A stretch of 64,000 nt of DNA from Bimuria novae-zelandiae CBS 107.79 (GCA_010015655.1 ML976724.1:191445-255444), one strand, 5' to 3'; positions 45,101-59,147 are shown, numbered from the stretch's first letter. The notes: a model not told the origin generated them from the sequence alone. Numbers and translations are program-made.

Positions 45101-46807
45101 AGGTGTTAAGGTAATCTTACTTATATAAGTATTAATATATAAGTTTAATAAATATAGTTATTTTTATAAATATAAGACTTAACTTGTCGCACGCGAAGAC
45201 CTATAAGAGTAGTTTTATAATACTTATGCTACTATTTTTATGGCCTGTAACTTTTAAGTAATTATTATAATTACTAACTACTTTAGTTTAAAACTAAAAT
45301 AATATAACGTACTATACGCTTTCTTTAACTTTATACTTAATTAAAGCTATACGCTAAGACTCTTAGTATTGTTAAAAAAGTAAATAGTAATCTTCTAGAG
45401 GTGCTTCGTACCCTCTATAGCCTAAAGGATATACTACTTCTATAGTATAATACGTTCTAAGCTATAGTTAAGCTACTAAGACTTAAGCGTATTAAAGGCT
45501 TCTTGTATTTATGTATTAATAATTAGCTTATCCTATTTATTTACGTTAATATTATAATAATAACGTATTACCCTTTAAATGCTTATCTATATTAAGACTT
45601 CGAAAATAAGCTACAGGATTAATTTAGACCTAAGGTAATAAGAGATCTAGCCTAGTTCCTAGTCGTTTAAGTCATCTAAGATTGCTAGAAAAAGAAGATC
45701 TAGCTTATTTAAGATATATATATTAATAAAATTTATAAGAAGTATGTTATATAGCTAGTAAATTATAAGAAGCGTAACTTTTTGCTTAACGTTAACTTTC
45801 TTAATAAGTTAATTAAGGAGACTAATGTTTAACGTATAAAGCTATATTAGAAACTTATAGTGCATCTTCCCTATATCATTTACTAGACGTAGCCTAACGT
45901 TACTTGTAGCCACGTCATGCTTACTTACTATCTTACTAATCTAGGATTGTTACATATTATGGCTATATAATGCGTCTAGCAATACTTGCTTGCAACTTAA
46001 CACTACGCTATTAAAAGTTTTTATAATTATTTAATTATAAAGATTGTCTCTAATAATAATAACTATTATAATTTTTTATTCTTTAACGCGTTAGACGCCT
46101 CGTACGTAGATAATATAAAAATACGTTAAAGCTTATAAGAATAATATTTCTTCCTCTATAGTATAATTATTAACTAGAAGGCAACCGTCTAGCGCATAGT
46201 TACTAAGTTTACTACTAAAATAAAGCTACTTTTAATATTCTTTATTAGGTTATAAATAGTAAAGTAGCTTTACTTCCTGAATAGTATTTTATTTAACTTA
46301 GATATAATGCCTACGATCTACTATAATAATTAATAAATAGTAAGAATTATTAATAAAGATTTAGATCAACTATATATAAACGTTTAATACGTCGATATCT
46401 ATTAGATATAAATTTAATAAGAAGTAGAGACTTAGTAACTTATTATTAAATAGGTTCTTATAGACAAGATAGCTACTAACGAGCGTACTAAAGTCCTCTT
46501 AAAGACTAAATATTAGGAGTTTATTTAATAGCTCTATCTTATTAATACTGCGTACCGCCTCTAGGGCAGCGTTAACAATAATAATAACAATTTTATATAT
46601 TTAGTTACCTAATTAAGTAAGATTTTAGCTTCACCTCTTAGTTAACATAAAGCTAAGGGGGTGTGTGACGGTTTAGGACATAAAGCTTGGGCCACCCGCG
46701 TACGTGCGGCCCGTGCACGTGACTTACGTGATCCACAGTATATAGCTCTATAGAATAGCTTCTTAATTAAAACAACGATTGCCTTAACACTCTTTTTTAA
46801 CGTTACA
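42170..46807 (+). mobile_element. Copia-type LTR retrotransposon A, heavily RIP-degraded, 5' LTR not found
   Basis: Remnants in copia order can be traced on the + strand through dense stops. A gag-like region lies at about 42,200-43,050. A protease resembling LNLGSNTSVIN is at about 43,040. Integrase covers about 43,500-44,400. Reverse transcriptase, with KxRLVARxDL, YNTYATIFMACNF and YNVLYAFFN, covers about 45,150-45,700. RNase H precedes a polypurine tract at about 46,651-46,661 (AGCTAAGGGGG). The probable 3' LTR follows at 46,664-46,807. I could not find its partner at the left end, so the copy is probably truncated or its 5' LTR is mutated past recognition. Confidence 0.65.
46664..46807 (+). 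repeat. Probable 3' LTR of copia element A
   Basis: Starts TGTGACGG directly after a polypurine tract and ends AACGTTACA, giving the TG...CA borders of an LTR with short inverted ends (TGT.ACG / CGTTACA). About 144 bp; single copy in this window. Confidence 0.5.
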
Positions 46808-47705
46808 CCTTTATTAGTGCGTACACTTTCCTTTATCTTCTTTTTATTACTATGCGCCGTAAAGTCCTTTAAGTTAGCTAGTTACTAGCTATTAGTAGTT
46901 ATAAGGACCCCTTCTTACTATAATTACTTTCTTTTATGTAGTTTGTATCGTGTAGTAGCCTTATTAGTAGTTTAAAGCTAAATAATTTATTTTTACGCTA
47001 ATACTAGCTTATACGCTACTACTACTATGCCTTTTATTATTTTTTAAAGGCCTTAACTAGGCTTATTAGGAAACTATCTAGGTGTCTTTAAATACTCTCT
47101 TTTACTAGCGTTAATTATAACCTAAATTCTAGAGTGTTATTAGGCGTCTGCGACTGCTATAGGCTACTATTAGGTACTAGTAGTAATAGTATACGTAGGC
47201 GGACGTTACACTTTAATATTATTACTTTTAGGTTAAGAGAAATAAGGCTAGCGTCTTAAAAGCTTCTTTAAATATTACTTTAAGTAATTATAGCCTTAAA
47301 AGTAGTAATTAAGTAAGGTAAGAACTTAATTTTAGTAATATATGTAATATAGTTACGTATTAGATCCTTAGCTTAGCGCCTATACGCCTTTTTTAATAGC
47401 GAGAAACACCCTATATCTAGTAGCTGCAAAAGGTGCGATAAATATAAAAGTATATAAAAAGTAATAATCTTATTATTCTTGTAGTATTTCTAAAATTTAC
47501 GCAAGTTATAGATTTTATAGGTATTAATTATAAATAGCTAATAATTACTAATAATATACTTTTTTATATGCGCGTTGAAGTGCTTTAGGTACTATAAACT
47601 AAGCTTATTTATTTTCTAGCTATTATTAGAGACTATAATAACCTAATTATAAGGTAGATCCTTCTCTTTATACTAGATAGAGAGGTAGTGCTTATCCTAG
47701 AAGTT
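46808..47705. other. Unclassified RIP-degraded sequence left of copia B
   Basis: About 900 bp, A+T-rich with no readable frame on either strand. It may be continuous with 59,148-59,829, since copia B appears inserted between them. Confidence 0.4.
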
Positions 47706-47899
47706 TGTCCGATTACAGGGCCTCCGTGATCCTGCACTATTGAGGGTGTAGTAGAGAACGTGAGGCTGACGCACCTCCAGTTGCGTACTATCTTAGATAT
47801 TACTAGCGCTGGATCGACACGTATCAGAGACCTCGCCTACAGCCAACCTCCAACACATAATAAAACTAAATCTTATCAAGAACACTCTTTAATTTAATA
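47706..47899 (+). repeat. 5' LTR of copia element B
   Basis: 194 bp starting TGTCCGATTACAGGGCCTCC, matching the copy at 58,953-59,147 with scattered, mainly transition differences. The preceding five bases are AAGTT; the five after the 3' LTR are AAGAT, an imperfect target duplication. Confidence 0.88.
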
Positions 47900-50669
47900 A
47901 TTAAGAGTTTTAATACCTTAATTAAGTTAATTATAATAGCCTTATTAACTCTTAGAGATCCCACAGTAATCCTAACTAACTATATAAACTACACGCTATA
48001 GCTTAAACAGCGTAAAATAAAATGCTAATTCCTAAAGGTTTAGAGTATTATTAATCTAACGCTAATAAATAAACTAAAGTAGAAACCCGCGAGGTTAATG
48101 CCCCTAGTAATAGGCAACTACTAGCTAAGCATGGCCTACGCAACTATAAATCTAGATAATATGCTAAGAATGCTATTACATTTATTAACAATAGGCGCAA
48201 AAGCATATAAAGACAATAGCGACTATTATAAGGGATAGCTAGAGATATACAAGATTATAAATCGCGAGGATCGAGAGGAGCAAGATAGCCTAAATTAAGT
48301 AGTTACCTTTCTCTAATTAATAGTCTTAGCGCATCTCTAGAATAACTACTATATTCTAAATTAATTAATTAGGTAGTGGATTAATAACCTTACGATGATA
48401 GTTAGAGTAGATCTATAAGATAAATATAGATAATTAACGGCAAGGTATTAAGAAGCCCTTAAGCTAATAAGAATAGCTAGATTATAGGCTATATAGCTAT
48501 CTAAGTATAATTATATACCTATAAAAGCAGAGACTAATTAGGTCTGTAAGCTTTAAAGGCTAGACTTAGTTAAAGAAAACTTTATAAAGGTAGTTATCTA
48601 TATTATACTTATAGGTAACGACCTTCCAGCAATATAGAAGCAAGGATATAGCTATCTTATAAAAGCATATAATAAAACTTTTCTAGGACTATATAATTCT
48701 GCAGTACCTAATTAAGGGCAAATAAAAGGGCGCTTTTACTACTATAGGTTTATTTTTCGCTAATAGTAGTAAACCTACTTAGGTCACAGATAGGGACGCC
48801 TCTCTTATAAATAAAATAGTAATATTAAAATATTAGGGAAGACTTCGTAAACAACGATCTATTAGTTATAGTACTAAACTTAGGTAGTCCGCGATTATAG
48901 ATAATAAGCTAATAATAGTTAGTAGCCTTAAGTACCCTACTTATAAATAACGCTATAGTATATAAGACTGCTTTTACGCTTTCTTAGACAAGTAGCTAGA
49001 ATAGTTTAGACTAAAATCTAGCATAGCTAACCTAATTAAATTTAGGCTAAAGAATAACCTAGAGCTTTAAGAAAGCCTAAGAATAATAAAAAAGGCTAAA
49101 TTATAGGTACTTATAATTAAACTATTATATACTCCTACTCTAACTTACATTACTAAGACTAATAATAAGTAACTAGATAGATGCTAGATTACTAAAATCC
49201 TAGTAAGCTTTAAAGCTACATCCTCTTATAGCAAATTAAACACATACCTATTGCGATACTTAGCTATACTTAACCTAGGCATAACTTGCTACATCTCTAA
49301 TAATATTAATTGCTTTGTCTTATGTCGACTACTAGCGCCAGGAGACTTTATATAGACAGGGAATATATAAATATAGATTAAAGGATACGGGAGCGTTTAT
49401 TTTAATATATAAAGTATAAGTAGTAATTAAATAATAAAGCTAGATAATATTCCCTATTGCCCTAATCTACTCTATAACTTTATATCGTTTTAATTACTCC
49501 GGAGGCAAGGCCTTTAGTGAGAGATAAAATTAAACCTAATAACTCTAAAGAGAAGAAATAATACTATACTAGTAGAACTCTAAGTGTTGCATAGATAGTG
49601 GGTGTAGGAATATAGAAAAAGGCTATTAGGCGGTTTTCTTATTAAAGCTGCGCGTGCCACGCATAAAACTAACTTAAGAATAAAGCGCAGGCTATAGAAA
49701 GTAAACGTAATTACTTAGTATAAGTAATTAGGCTACTTAGGACTTTAGGTACTTAAACACCTAGTATAGTAATTTAAAGGGGTACAAATTAAAGAATTTA
49801 CTATAGTTAAATATAATGCCTACGGTAAAGCTAAACTTAAGCGAAAAATCTGCAGACAACCTAAAGAGCTAATAAAAGGCCCTGGAGAGAGAATTGTAAT
49901 TAACTTTTATAATTTTAAAGTAGATAGCTCTACAGGAGAAAAGAGTTAAATACTTATTATTAATAAATTCTCTAGCTTTACCTAGGACCTCTTCTTTAAG
50001 GATAATTACCTAACACGATTTATTATTAAGTAACTTAGCACCTTTATAATATTTATAAAAGTATAATTTAAAGTTACGGTAAAAGTTATTAAATCTAATA
50101 ATAAGATCTTCTCTATTAAAGCAAACGTTAAGAAGTAGTGCTTAATATAAAGTATTAGAATTAAGCCTTTAGCACCTAATACTTAATTATAAAATAAAAG
50201 GGCTAAACACTTAGGGAGCGTAATTAAAAAGAAAGCACGCGCGATGCGACTAGACTTTAACCTACCTTAGTAACTATAGCCTAAGATTACACGAGCAGTA
50301 GTATACCTCTATAATTAAACTTTAAACTACGCTAATTGCTAGAGATTACTATACGAAGAATTCTTTATAATAGTGGCCTTTTAAAACGGCGTAGTTACTT
50401 AACTAAAGAAGCTAAATCAAGCTTACCTTAAAGCTTATAGCTATAAAGCTTTTATAATAACTAATAATATAAAGCGGAATAAGACTAAACTCTAAAAATT
50501 AGATCTAAAAGCTTAGATTAGCTCTCTTGTTAGCTATTAATTATTTAACATCTAGAAGATATAGATTTCTTTACGAGTAAAGTTAATTAGCACTCGCGAT
50601 ATTATATTTAATAAAAATATAGTGTTTTTAGGCAAGACTAAAGACCTAATAGATAATTTTATGTATAAC
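47706..50669 (+). mobile_element. Copia-type retrotransposon B, 5' part (5' LTR, gag, protease, integrase)
   Basis: The element has its 5' LTR at 47,706-47,899, and gag/protease/integrase remnants on the + strand. Integrase is recognisable at about 49,880-50,650 (GERIVINFYNF, KARAMRLD, ITRAVVYLYN, the last part matching the same region of element C). It breaks off at about 50,669, where a reverse-strand gypsy element is inserted, and resumes at 56,862. The reading is broken by many TAG/TAA codons. Confidence 0.8.
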
Positions 50670-50922
50670 TGTCGGTTCACAGGTAGCAAGGAATAAACAA
50701 GTAACTCTCTGTCTTTGGTATCTGGTGTCTGTCTTGTCTTGTGTGTGTGCTATGATAGTTCTATATACCTTCCTTCCAGTTCTTGTGGATGTGATAGAGT
50801 ACCAGGTGGTGTGAAGGCAAAGGGGTTTCGGTACAGTATCAGGTTAACTAGAAGTGAGGGGGTACAGGGGTATAATAGGGTTACACAGTTCCCTTAGTGC
50901 GGAAGGCGAGGCTGTGCAGACA
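50670..50922 (-). repeat. LTR of the nested gypsy element (left; 3' LTR in element orientation)
   Basis: 253 bp, TGTCGG...GCAGACA. Differs from the right copy at about 13 sites by eye, all transitions. Confidence 0.95.
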
Positions 50923-53900
50923 CTGGCAGCTTTTCTTTTATAGTAAAAACAAGTGTGGATCAGGTGTATACTCGCTGGAGAGGCTGTTTGCAAAAGTCGG
51001 AAGGTAATAACTATAGTAGTTATTATAATTATTATTATTAGAGCTAGTTTGCAGGGTCCTTACGTGTTACTTATTTATTAACTCGTACGCGCAGCGAGTT
51101 TGTACTAATAAGAGTTTTTAAGGCTTTATTTAGCGATGTTTTTATTATAGCGTTGGCAGGATTGTCTTGGCTATTTACCTATTAAACCTTAAACAACTCC
51201 CTTCTCTTATATAATTAACGTAAGGCCATAATATTAATTATTAGTCGTTTTTCCTTAGTCGTTCCTAGCTTGACAATACACTCATACAGTGAGTATGAGT
51301 CCGTACAAACTACTAGGGGGAGAGATAGCAGACTAAGCTACTTTGTAACCATAGCAAGCGTCGAGGTGATAGAGTATGCGAGGTCAACGCCTCCTACTAT
51401 TGCGTAGATTTCTAATGCAAGTACGCTCTAGGTTACGCGTTTGCTTTTTATAGAGCTCTAGTAAATAAAATTACTATAAATAGTAAACTCTGCATTAGCA
51501 ACATCTTCTATAGCTACTATAATTATGTAGCTAATCTAGCTACTTAAATCTTTATTATTTGCGAAGGAGCTATTAACGAAGACAAAGACTTTAGCCTAAG
51601 CTAGGTCAAGTGCCTTATAGGTGAGGCCACGATTAAGATTATTTAGTTACTACTGTAGGCGTTTGTTTAACGCGTTAACGTCGTTGGCGGTAGGCTTCTA
51701 AGTTTATATAGTAATAGAGAGGTTAAAAGTTACCTCTAGTTAGTAGATGCTCGCGATGTAGCCGCCGCGAGCCCTCTACTTAACGTATTATTATTAATAG
51801 TTAGCTAAGCTTACGTTAATAAGATAAATCTTCTTGCCCTAATCCTTTTATTATAGTAAGAGCTTGCTAGTGTGATCAATCGATAGGACGTAGCTATTAA
51901 AAATTAATAAAGTAGTAGGTATTAGCTTCTCCTTTAGCTTAGCTATAAATATTAACTCCTTCTCCTTTAGGTTAGAGAAACGTTTATCCGCAAGGATAAG
52001 TGTGTCGTTAGTCTACATGCCTACTATGCCAAAGGCGTCCTAAGTAGTAGTCACAAGCAGGCATGGATCATACGTTAAGGTCTCTATGTAAAGCTTTTCC
52101 TTGTAATGAGCGCTGTATATTGCCCACTAATAAGTACTAGCTTTAGCTAGGCCGTATAGAGGCTTCTTAACTATTATAACTATGCTAGGTGGATACTTGT
52201 ATTTAATTTCCTTAGGTAAGTAGGCGATGACTACTTGGTTAAGCTTTATACGTGACTATATGTATACTTAGGTAATATGTCGCAGCTAGAGCGAGATCTC
52301 TTTATTTATTAACGGAACTCTATTACGCATGAGTAAAGGAGCAATAGCTAGTATAATTTATTAACTAGCTTACTAAATAGTTAGTAATTAGGTAAGAATT
52401 ATTACTTTGCCGTCGTCTTAATAGCCTTGCACTACAAGACGTAATTTCTTATATAGGGTAGTAGTAGTCTTGCCTTTAATTTCGCGTACTAGTCGCGATT
52501 TAAAAATCCGTTCTTAGTGCTTATCGGGATCGTATTATTCAAAGCGGAAGACTCTATTAGTAATAAGGCTATTAATTTCCTTATTATCTAATAGCTTAAA
52601 TAGTTAACTAGGTGTAGTTATCTTTTGCTCTTAGCGCAGCTATACAGTAAGTAGCTGATTAGTGTTCTCTTTATGCGTTATAAAGACCTCTATTATATAA
52701 GCTTCGTTAGGCGCTGCGTGGACAGTGTACGCTATAGGAGCTACACGAGCTATCTTATAAGGGTTCGCGCGGGCTATAGTAGCTTTAGGCTTGTTCTTGC
52801 TACCTTTAGGTTAGCCGCGTTTTTATTAAGGGAGTTTAGAAGCTTATTCTCGATGCTAGTTAGTCCTACTAGTTTTGCTATCTTTATTCTAATTATCGTC
52901 TCCGTTGTCTAGCATATCTATTAAGTGACTATTATCCTTATTATTAATCGCTAGTGGCGTGGCTGGTTTATTGTTTATTAGGGAGGTATCCGTGTAGTAC
53001 GGCTTAATAACCGTTAAGCGGAAATTTGTAGGGCCATGCGGTAGCTATATTATACAGGTCTTATTTGTTATAGCAATAAGCTTATAGGGGCCTATCTATC
53101 TATCCTTCTCGCGCCAAACGCGCACATTAGAGTTAATAGGCAGTATAAATATTTTAAGCATCGTAGGTCTATTACGCGTTGCTAGCGTATTATTAATTTA
53201 ACGCGTTTTATATACCTATCGTACCTCTCTTATAGCCTTTTTAATAGCAGCAGAACGTTAAGTAATTAATAGTAATAGGAGAGAGTCTTCTGTTATTCGT
53301 GAGTAGGCGCCAAAGACAAGGAGCGTAGGCACTAGGCCATTAGGACCTGCTATATTGTTAATAGCTTTAATAGCCATTTGCAAGATAAGCTACCTGTCTA
53401 TTATTATAGGTAAATCGGCTTAGATAGTCTTAAAAGCACGTTATAATAGAGTATAGTACTACTCTATCTTGCCTACGCTGTTATAAGCTTCTATAGGTAC
53501 TTCTTTAATATTAATTAATAGTAACTTGGCAAGTTACTTAAATTTAGTAAAAATAAAGTTCCTGCTAGCGTTATAGACAAGATACTTAGGCGGTCCAAGA
53601 TAGGTATTAATCTAGTAATATTATAGAGCGTCCTAAGTGCTTGCGGCTGATGCATCTTTAAGGAAGCAAGTAGCTTAAAAGGCGGTCACGTTGTTAACTA
53701 CATATAGGACAGGTTTTCTATTTAGGTACATAATATTAATAATTACCTTATAGTTAAAGTCTAGGTCTAGTTCCTTAAGCTTAAATCTAAAGCGTCTAGG
53801 TACTTTCTAATTTAGTTAGCATTATTAGCAGTACTTAACGAGCTTATTAATAAGCTCCTTATAGACGTTATTATGGCTAGCGCGAATAAGCAAGTCGTAG

Positions 53901-56608
53901 AGCTAATAAGCTAATAGGTGGCTAAATCGTTAGTAGAGCTAGCGTAGCTTAGTCTCTGTAAGGTGGTAGCTGGCGGCTGCGGTGCGTTTAGGTTAATTCA
54001 CAAGGAGCTATAGATGGCCTTATTTACGCATAACTAGGTGTAGCTAGTTGCCCTGGACTAGTACGTTGCGCAGGTTGTCATATCTAACGCCTAGTCTGTC
54101 TATATTGGCCAGACAGAGCAAGAATGGCGTATTAGTAAGTAGCACGTGGAACGTGACTTCACTAATTACTATGTCGACGTGTAGGGTGCCTATAGATATA
54201 ATTGCCTGGCCTCTGCCCAAGCGGATTTGGTGCTGCCTAGCCATTAAGGTATCTATTTACAAGCTTATAGCTGCCTATAGAGTAGTTGCTTGTAGTTCTC
54301 TAGCTATTAAGACGCCTAAGGGTCCCGTGTTAGGCATAATGCCCTAAAAGACTTTCTTATTATATTAATCCTTAAACGTAAATATAATAGTAGGCGTGTT
54401 ATCTATAGCCCTAAACGCGTTAATTTGTGTAGTCGCGTAGTATATAGCTTAGTTATTTAAGTAGGTAATCGTCTAATTACTGTTAATTATACTAGAGAAC
54501 TTAGTAATAAACTAATCTCCCTTAGTTATTATTTTAGTAGCGAGCATCTACTAGACCTTATTATTAATTTTAATACCTTCGTACTTAGTTAGAAAAGCAT
54601 AAAAGTTAGCAACGTTAGGTTGCGCGTTATATAAGTAGGCTAATACTATTTAGTAAAATCTATTATAGGATTGCTTGCGCTCGTCCCTAGAGTACTTTAT
54701 TAACTAGTAGCTAGGCTTACTATAGATAAAGCATTTCTTTTAAGATTACTATTGCTTAGGTTGTAGTAGCTATTAGAAGGGTAATCCTTAAGAGTTGCCT
54801 TAATAGAGTCTACGATTGTTAACGTCTTATAGCGAGAAGCGCGACGAGAATCTTTATAATTTATTACCTTAACCTCTCTGTAAGTCTTTACTTCTATAGG
54901 TCTTATTAGTCTAGTACTACTTATGGCCGTTTGCGTTAGGGTCGTCCTTATAGGGGTGTTAGAGGTTATAGTAGTTCTAATACTCCTTATTAGTAGTATA
55001 TTACGTTAGGCTTAGATTACGCGCCTCGCGCGAGCGGGTGGTAGCGCTAATAAATAAGCGTAGAGTAGAGTAGAGGCTTTTAAAAGTAGGCGCTAGGGCG
55101 AAGAGGGCAAGATTATAGTCCTTAATACTATTATACGTATTAAGTAGTTATTTGCGTAGCATATTATTACCTTAGTAGTTATAGCCTAACCCGCGTTAAA
55201 GCTTCTAGAGCTTATTAATAAGTAATTAAAGAGCATTAAGACAAGATTTATTAAGGTAGGCGCTAATTATACGTGCTAGCGTAGTTATTTTCCACTTACT
55301 AAGGTATAATTAATAATTCTCCTTATTATAGAAGTGGCTCTTTGTTATACTTATTATTATTTTAAGATTATAGCCCTGACCCGCGAGGCGGTTATAGTAG
55401 TAGTTAAACGCTTTATCTTTTAGCATAATAGAAAAAGCTTAATTCTAGTATTACTTAGGTAGCCCTATCTTACTGCAATTGTCTCGAAAGATTCTAAATT
55501 TAGTGTTAAATACGTTATATAGCTTACCTTTAAAGCGCTTCTTATTGTCGTATAGCTTGTAGAGGTCTATAATAAGTTAATATGTGTTGTTAAGACGTGT
55601 AGCGTCTATAGGGCTTTCGTGCTGCAGATGGGGGTTATACGTATTATACTAGTTTAGCTACTGCGTAGAGAATAAAGGCGCGTTGTGCTACTAATAAGGG
55701 GGCAGGTATATAGTGGGCTACTATTTTAGTAGAGGTATAGGTTAGTAGATAGTGCGTGCTGTTAGAGCTAGTTAAGGAGAAGTAAGGTGCGCAAAGGGTT
55801 ATCAAGAAGATTATTATAATAGAGGTGTATTATATAGAGGCGATGTTATAAGATTTGGATTAAAGCGCGAGTTAAACCTCTTATTTATTTTAAGCTAGTG
55901 AGTAACCTCTTTATTAGTCTATTCGTGATAGTCGCCCTATAGCGCTTCTGCAATGTTATAGGTAATTAACTTACTATTCTTAGCTATAAAGACGCCTTAC
56001 TTGCGTAGGTGGTCTTAGAATTTAGTAATAAGAGATTTATTGCCTTTATTAAAGAGTTCTTTTAGCTATTCTTTAAAGATAATAGTTATTTGCTCCTATA
56101 GCTCATAGTCCTCCTATTCATTATTTCGGGAGATTCGGTAGTAGAAGAGGATGTATATGTTTACACTCTTTATATTAATTTTCGTAATGTCTGTATTCTT
56201 ATTAACATTAAGGGGCTAGCCCTAGCTATTCTTATTAATAAGCGCCTGTTCTTCCTTCGTAAGATGGTTGGTGAAAGGCATTATAAGAAAGCGATTTAAG
56301 GGTCGTAAGGCGTCTCTTTAAGAGAGTAAGACGCAGGTTAATTAATAGTACTATTAGCGGCGGGTACTATAGAGCGTGATAAATAGGGACTTAGGTAAAC
56401 GCTTAAAGTCCTTATTGCTTAGTAGTAGGCTACGACGCGCGAGCTTCCGGCGAAGGCATAATAAACGCGGAGACCTAGGTAAACGCTTAAGGTCTTGTTA
56501 GCACACGGTTTAGGGTATTATTATACCCCTTGTCGTGTCTCTTCTAGTTCTCCTTACTATTTATAGTTATCTCTTATAGCATCGACTGTGAGGGTAACCA
56601 CTAATTAG

Positions 56609-56861
56609 TGTCGGTTCACAGGTAGCAAGGAATAAACAAGTAACTCTCTATCTTTAGTATCTGGTATCTGTCTTGTCTTGTATGTGTGCTATAATAGTTC
56701 TATATACCTTCCTTCTAGTTCTTGTAGATGTGATAGAGTACTAGGTGGTGTAGAGGCGAAGGGGTTTCGGTACAGTATCAGGTTAACTAGAAGTGAGGGG
56801 GTATAGGGGTATGATAGGGTTACACAGTTCCCTTAGTGCGGAAGGCGAGGCTGTGCAGACA
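56609..56861 (-). repeat. LTR of the nested gypsy element (right; 5' LTR in element orientation)
   Basis: 253 bp, same borders as the left copy; at most of the differing sites this copy carries A or T where the left carries G or C. Confidence 0.95.
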
Positions 56862-59147
56862 ATAACACTCTAGAAGAGATAGTAATATAGGTATAATTAG
56901 TAGAGTTACCTCTCTTACCTCGCTAGGATTAAGCCACAGAGTCCTTTTATAAAGATAAAATAATTACTAAGGCACTAGGGGAAGAGGATAAAGGGACTCT
57001 AAAATATAAAAAAGATAAAAAAGTTAATTATAATTATTTAATATTTTGTTAACCCTACTACTAGTTACACTCCTGAACCAATTACTAACTAGAGATAATT
57101 AAGCTAAACTATTCCTAAGAGTAAAATTAGGGAAAAAATAAGTTAGTCCTTAGGCAGCGGTATTTATAGCAGGCACAAAAGCAGGAAGTAGCGGTAAGTA
57201 TTAAGGTAAGATACTAGATAAGGCATAGCTTAGACGCATAATTACTATAGGTAAGAAGTTATATAGAAGTCTACTACTAGAACTACCTACCTGTAGAAGT
57301 AAGCTTAAGGATCACCCTCTTTATAATATATAGAAAGAAGCTAAGCGATCCTATTTTTAAAGCTATAAAGAAATAAAGTCTTACAGTAAGATTATAGCTA
57401 CTTTAGTAAAAGTAATAGGTAATTAAATCCTTAACTATATATAGGTATACACTTATAAGCTTAACAAATACTATTAATTATAAAAGTACAAAGCAAGATT
57501 AGTAGTAAGAGGCTATTAATAGTAATATCTTACTTTATAAAATACTTATATTATAACGCTTACAGGACGATCCTTTAATACGCTTATATTAACTATAGCT
57601 TAGTTTAACCTACAGCTTATCTAACACAACGTTACTAACGCTTTTGTCCACGCAAAGCTGGACAGAAAAATCTACATAAAGATGCCTCGCGGCTACTCGC
57701 GAGCAGGCGTAATCCTCTAACTACACAAAGTACTCTACGGACTACGCATCTCTCCCCTACTTTGGCAGAGAGAGTTCACTACTGTACTCTACAATATAGG
57801 GTTTACTATAGTCCCTTATAAGCCTTATTATGTAATTAAGAAAGAACTTATTATCTTTTTTTATATAAATAATCTAATTATCGCCTATTAAAAGGATTAT
57901 AAGTCTACCGTAAAAGTAGCTATTATAAAGATAAGTGCTAAGTTTACCCTTACTAGTAAAAAAAATCTATAGTAGTTTCTAGGAGTTATAGTCATTAGAG
58001 ACTATTCTAAATAAAAAATTTAGCTTTTATAAGCCTTATATATTGATAAGATATCTTGTCTTATAAATTACTATAAGATGTAATATAAAACGCTAATAGC
58101 TTTAATTAAGTTACTTTTGCGAACAGGACTAGCTAGTAAGGCTAAAGTTAATTAATACTAGCATAAAATTAGATTAACTCTTTATATAGTAGTTATTACT
58201 TAACTAGATATTACTTTTATAAGCTTTAAACTATTACGTTTTCTATCTAATCTAAGCGAGAATTATTACGGTACTACTAATTAAGTTCTCCTTTACCTTA
58301 TAAAGACTAGATTACTAGGTCTGTAGCTAAGAGGAGTAGACACTTTAAAAGTAGTTAGTAACGTATTATTTACTAATAATACTCTAGATTGCAAGTGTTT
58401 ATAAGGATATATTATTAAACTATTTAGTAGTCTAATTGCCTAGAAAGCAAATACATAAGATATAGGTACTATATTAATAATAAAGGCTAAATTACAGGCA
58501 CTTTTATAAATAGCCAAGAAGGCTATTTTTACTTTATAACTACTTTAGAAGCTCCAGATTACTATAAGTAATTACTTAATTATAATTAATTATAATAATT
58601 AACAAACTATTCACCTTGTTACTAAAGAGATCGTAAAGTTATATACTAAACTACGCTATATAAATATCTATAATTATTAGCTAAGGCAAGAATTAGCTAA
58701 AGGAACAATTAATATAATCTATTAAAAATTAAAGGATATAGTAGTAGATAGTCTAACTAAGGCCCTGCTAGTAAATAAATAGAACAAGTTTCCAGATAAA
58801 CTAAAACTTATAAATATATTAGACAAGATTGCTAATTAAGAGGTTACCTTATAGGATCTATAGTAGAAGATAGAGGCCTTTAAGATAAAGTAAAAGATAA
58901 ACTAATTATAGTAAAGCGTTTAGCTTAAGGATATGCCTAAGCTAAGGGGGTGTGTCTAATTACAGGGCCTCCGTGATCCTGCACTATTAAGAGTGTAGTA
59001 GAGAACGTAAGACTGGCGCACTACTAGTTACGCACTATCTTAGATAGTGCTAGCGCTAGGTCGATACGTATTAGAGACCTCGCCTACGGCCAACCTCCAA
59101 CACACAACAAAAACTGAATCTCATTAAGAACACCCTTTAATCCAACA
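56862..59147 (+). mobile_element. Copia-type retrotransposon B, 3' part (reverse transcriptase, RNase H, 3' LTR)
   Basis: Continuation of the element interrupted at 50,669. Reverse transcriptase is readable at about 57,590-57,850: NVTNAFVHAKLDRKIYIKMPRGY, LHKVLYGLRISPLLWQREF. RNase H lies upstream of the polypurine tract GCTAAGGGGG at 58,941-58,950, then the 3' LTR at 58,953-59,147. Without the nested insertion, element B is about 5.2 kb, normal for copia. Confidence 0.82.
58953..59147 (+). repeat. 3' LTR of copia element B
   Basis: 195 bp, TGTCTAATTACAGGGCC...TCCAACA, the partner of 47,706-47,899; it keeps the CA end that the 5' copy has lost by C to T change. Confidence 0.88.

Larger units (their letters stand above)
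50670..56861 (-). mobile_element. Complete gypsy-type LTR retrotransposon nested in copia B, RIP-degraded
   Basis: 6192 bp with 253 bp LTRs (50,670-50,922 and 56,609-56,861) and a perfect 5 bp target duplication ATAAC (50,665-50,669 and 56,862-56,866). Coding remnants lie on the minus strand. The clearest is at 54,044-54,244 (QHQIRLGRGQAI, VTFHVLLTNTPFLLCLANIDRLGVRYDNL), the protease region of fungal gypsy Pol. The rest is heavily stopped. The insertion cut copia B in its integrase/RT linker after a LMDNFMYN-like sequence, so this element is the younger of the two. Confidence 0.88.

Noticed and set aside
52673..52912. 79-codon + strand open frame inside the gypsy element
   Set aside because: Coding remnants of this element are on the minus strand; this frame has no motif and is a chance opening in A+T-rich sequence.
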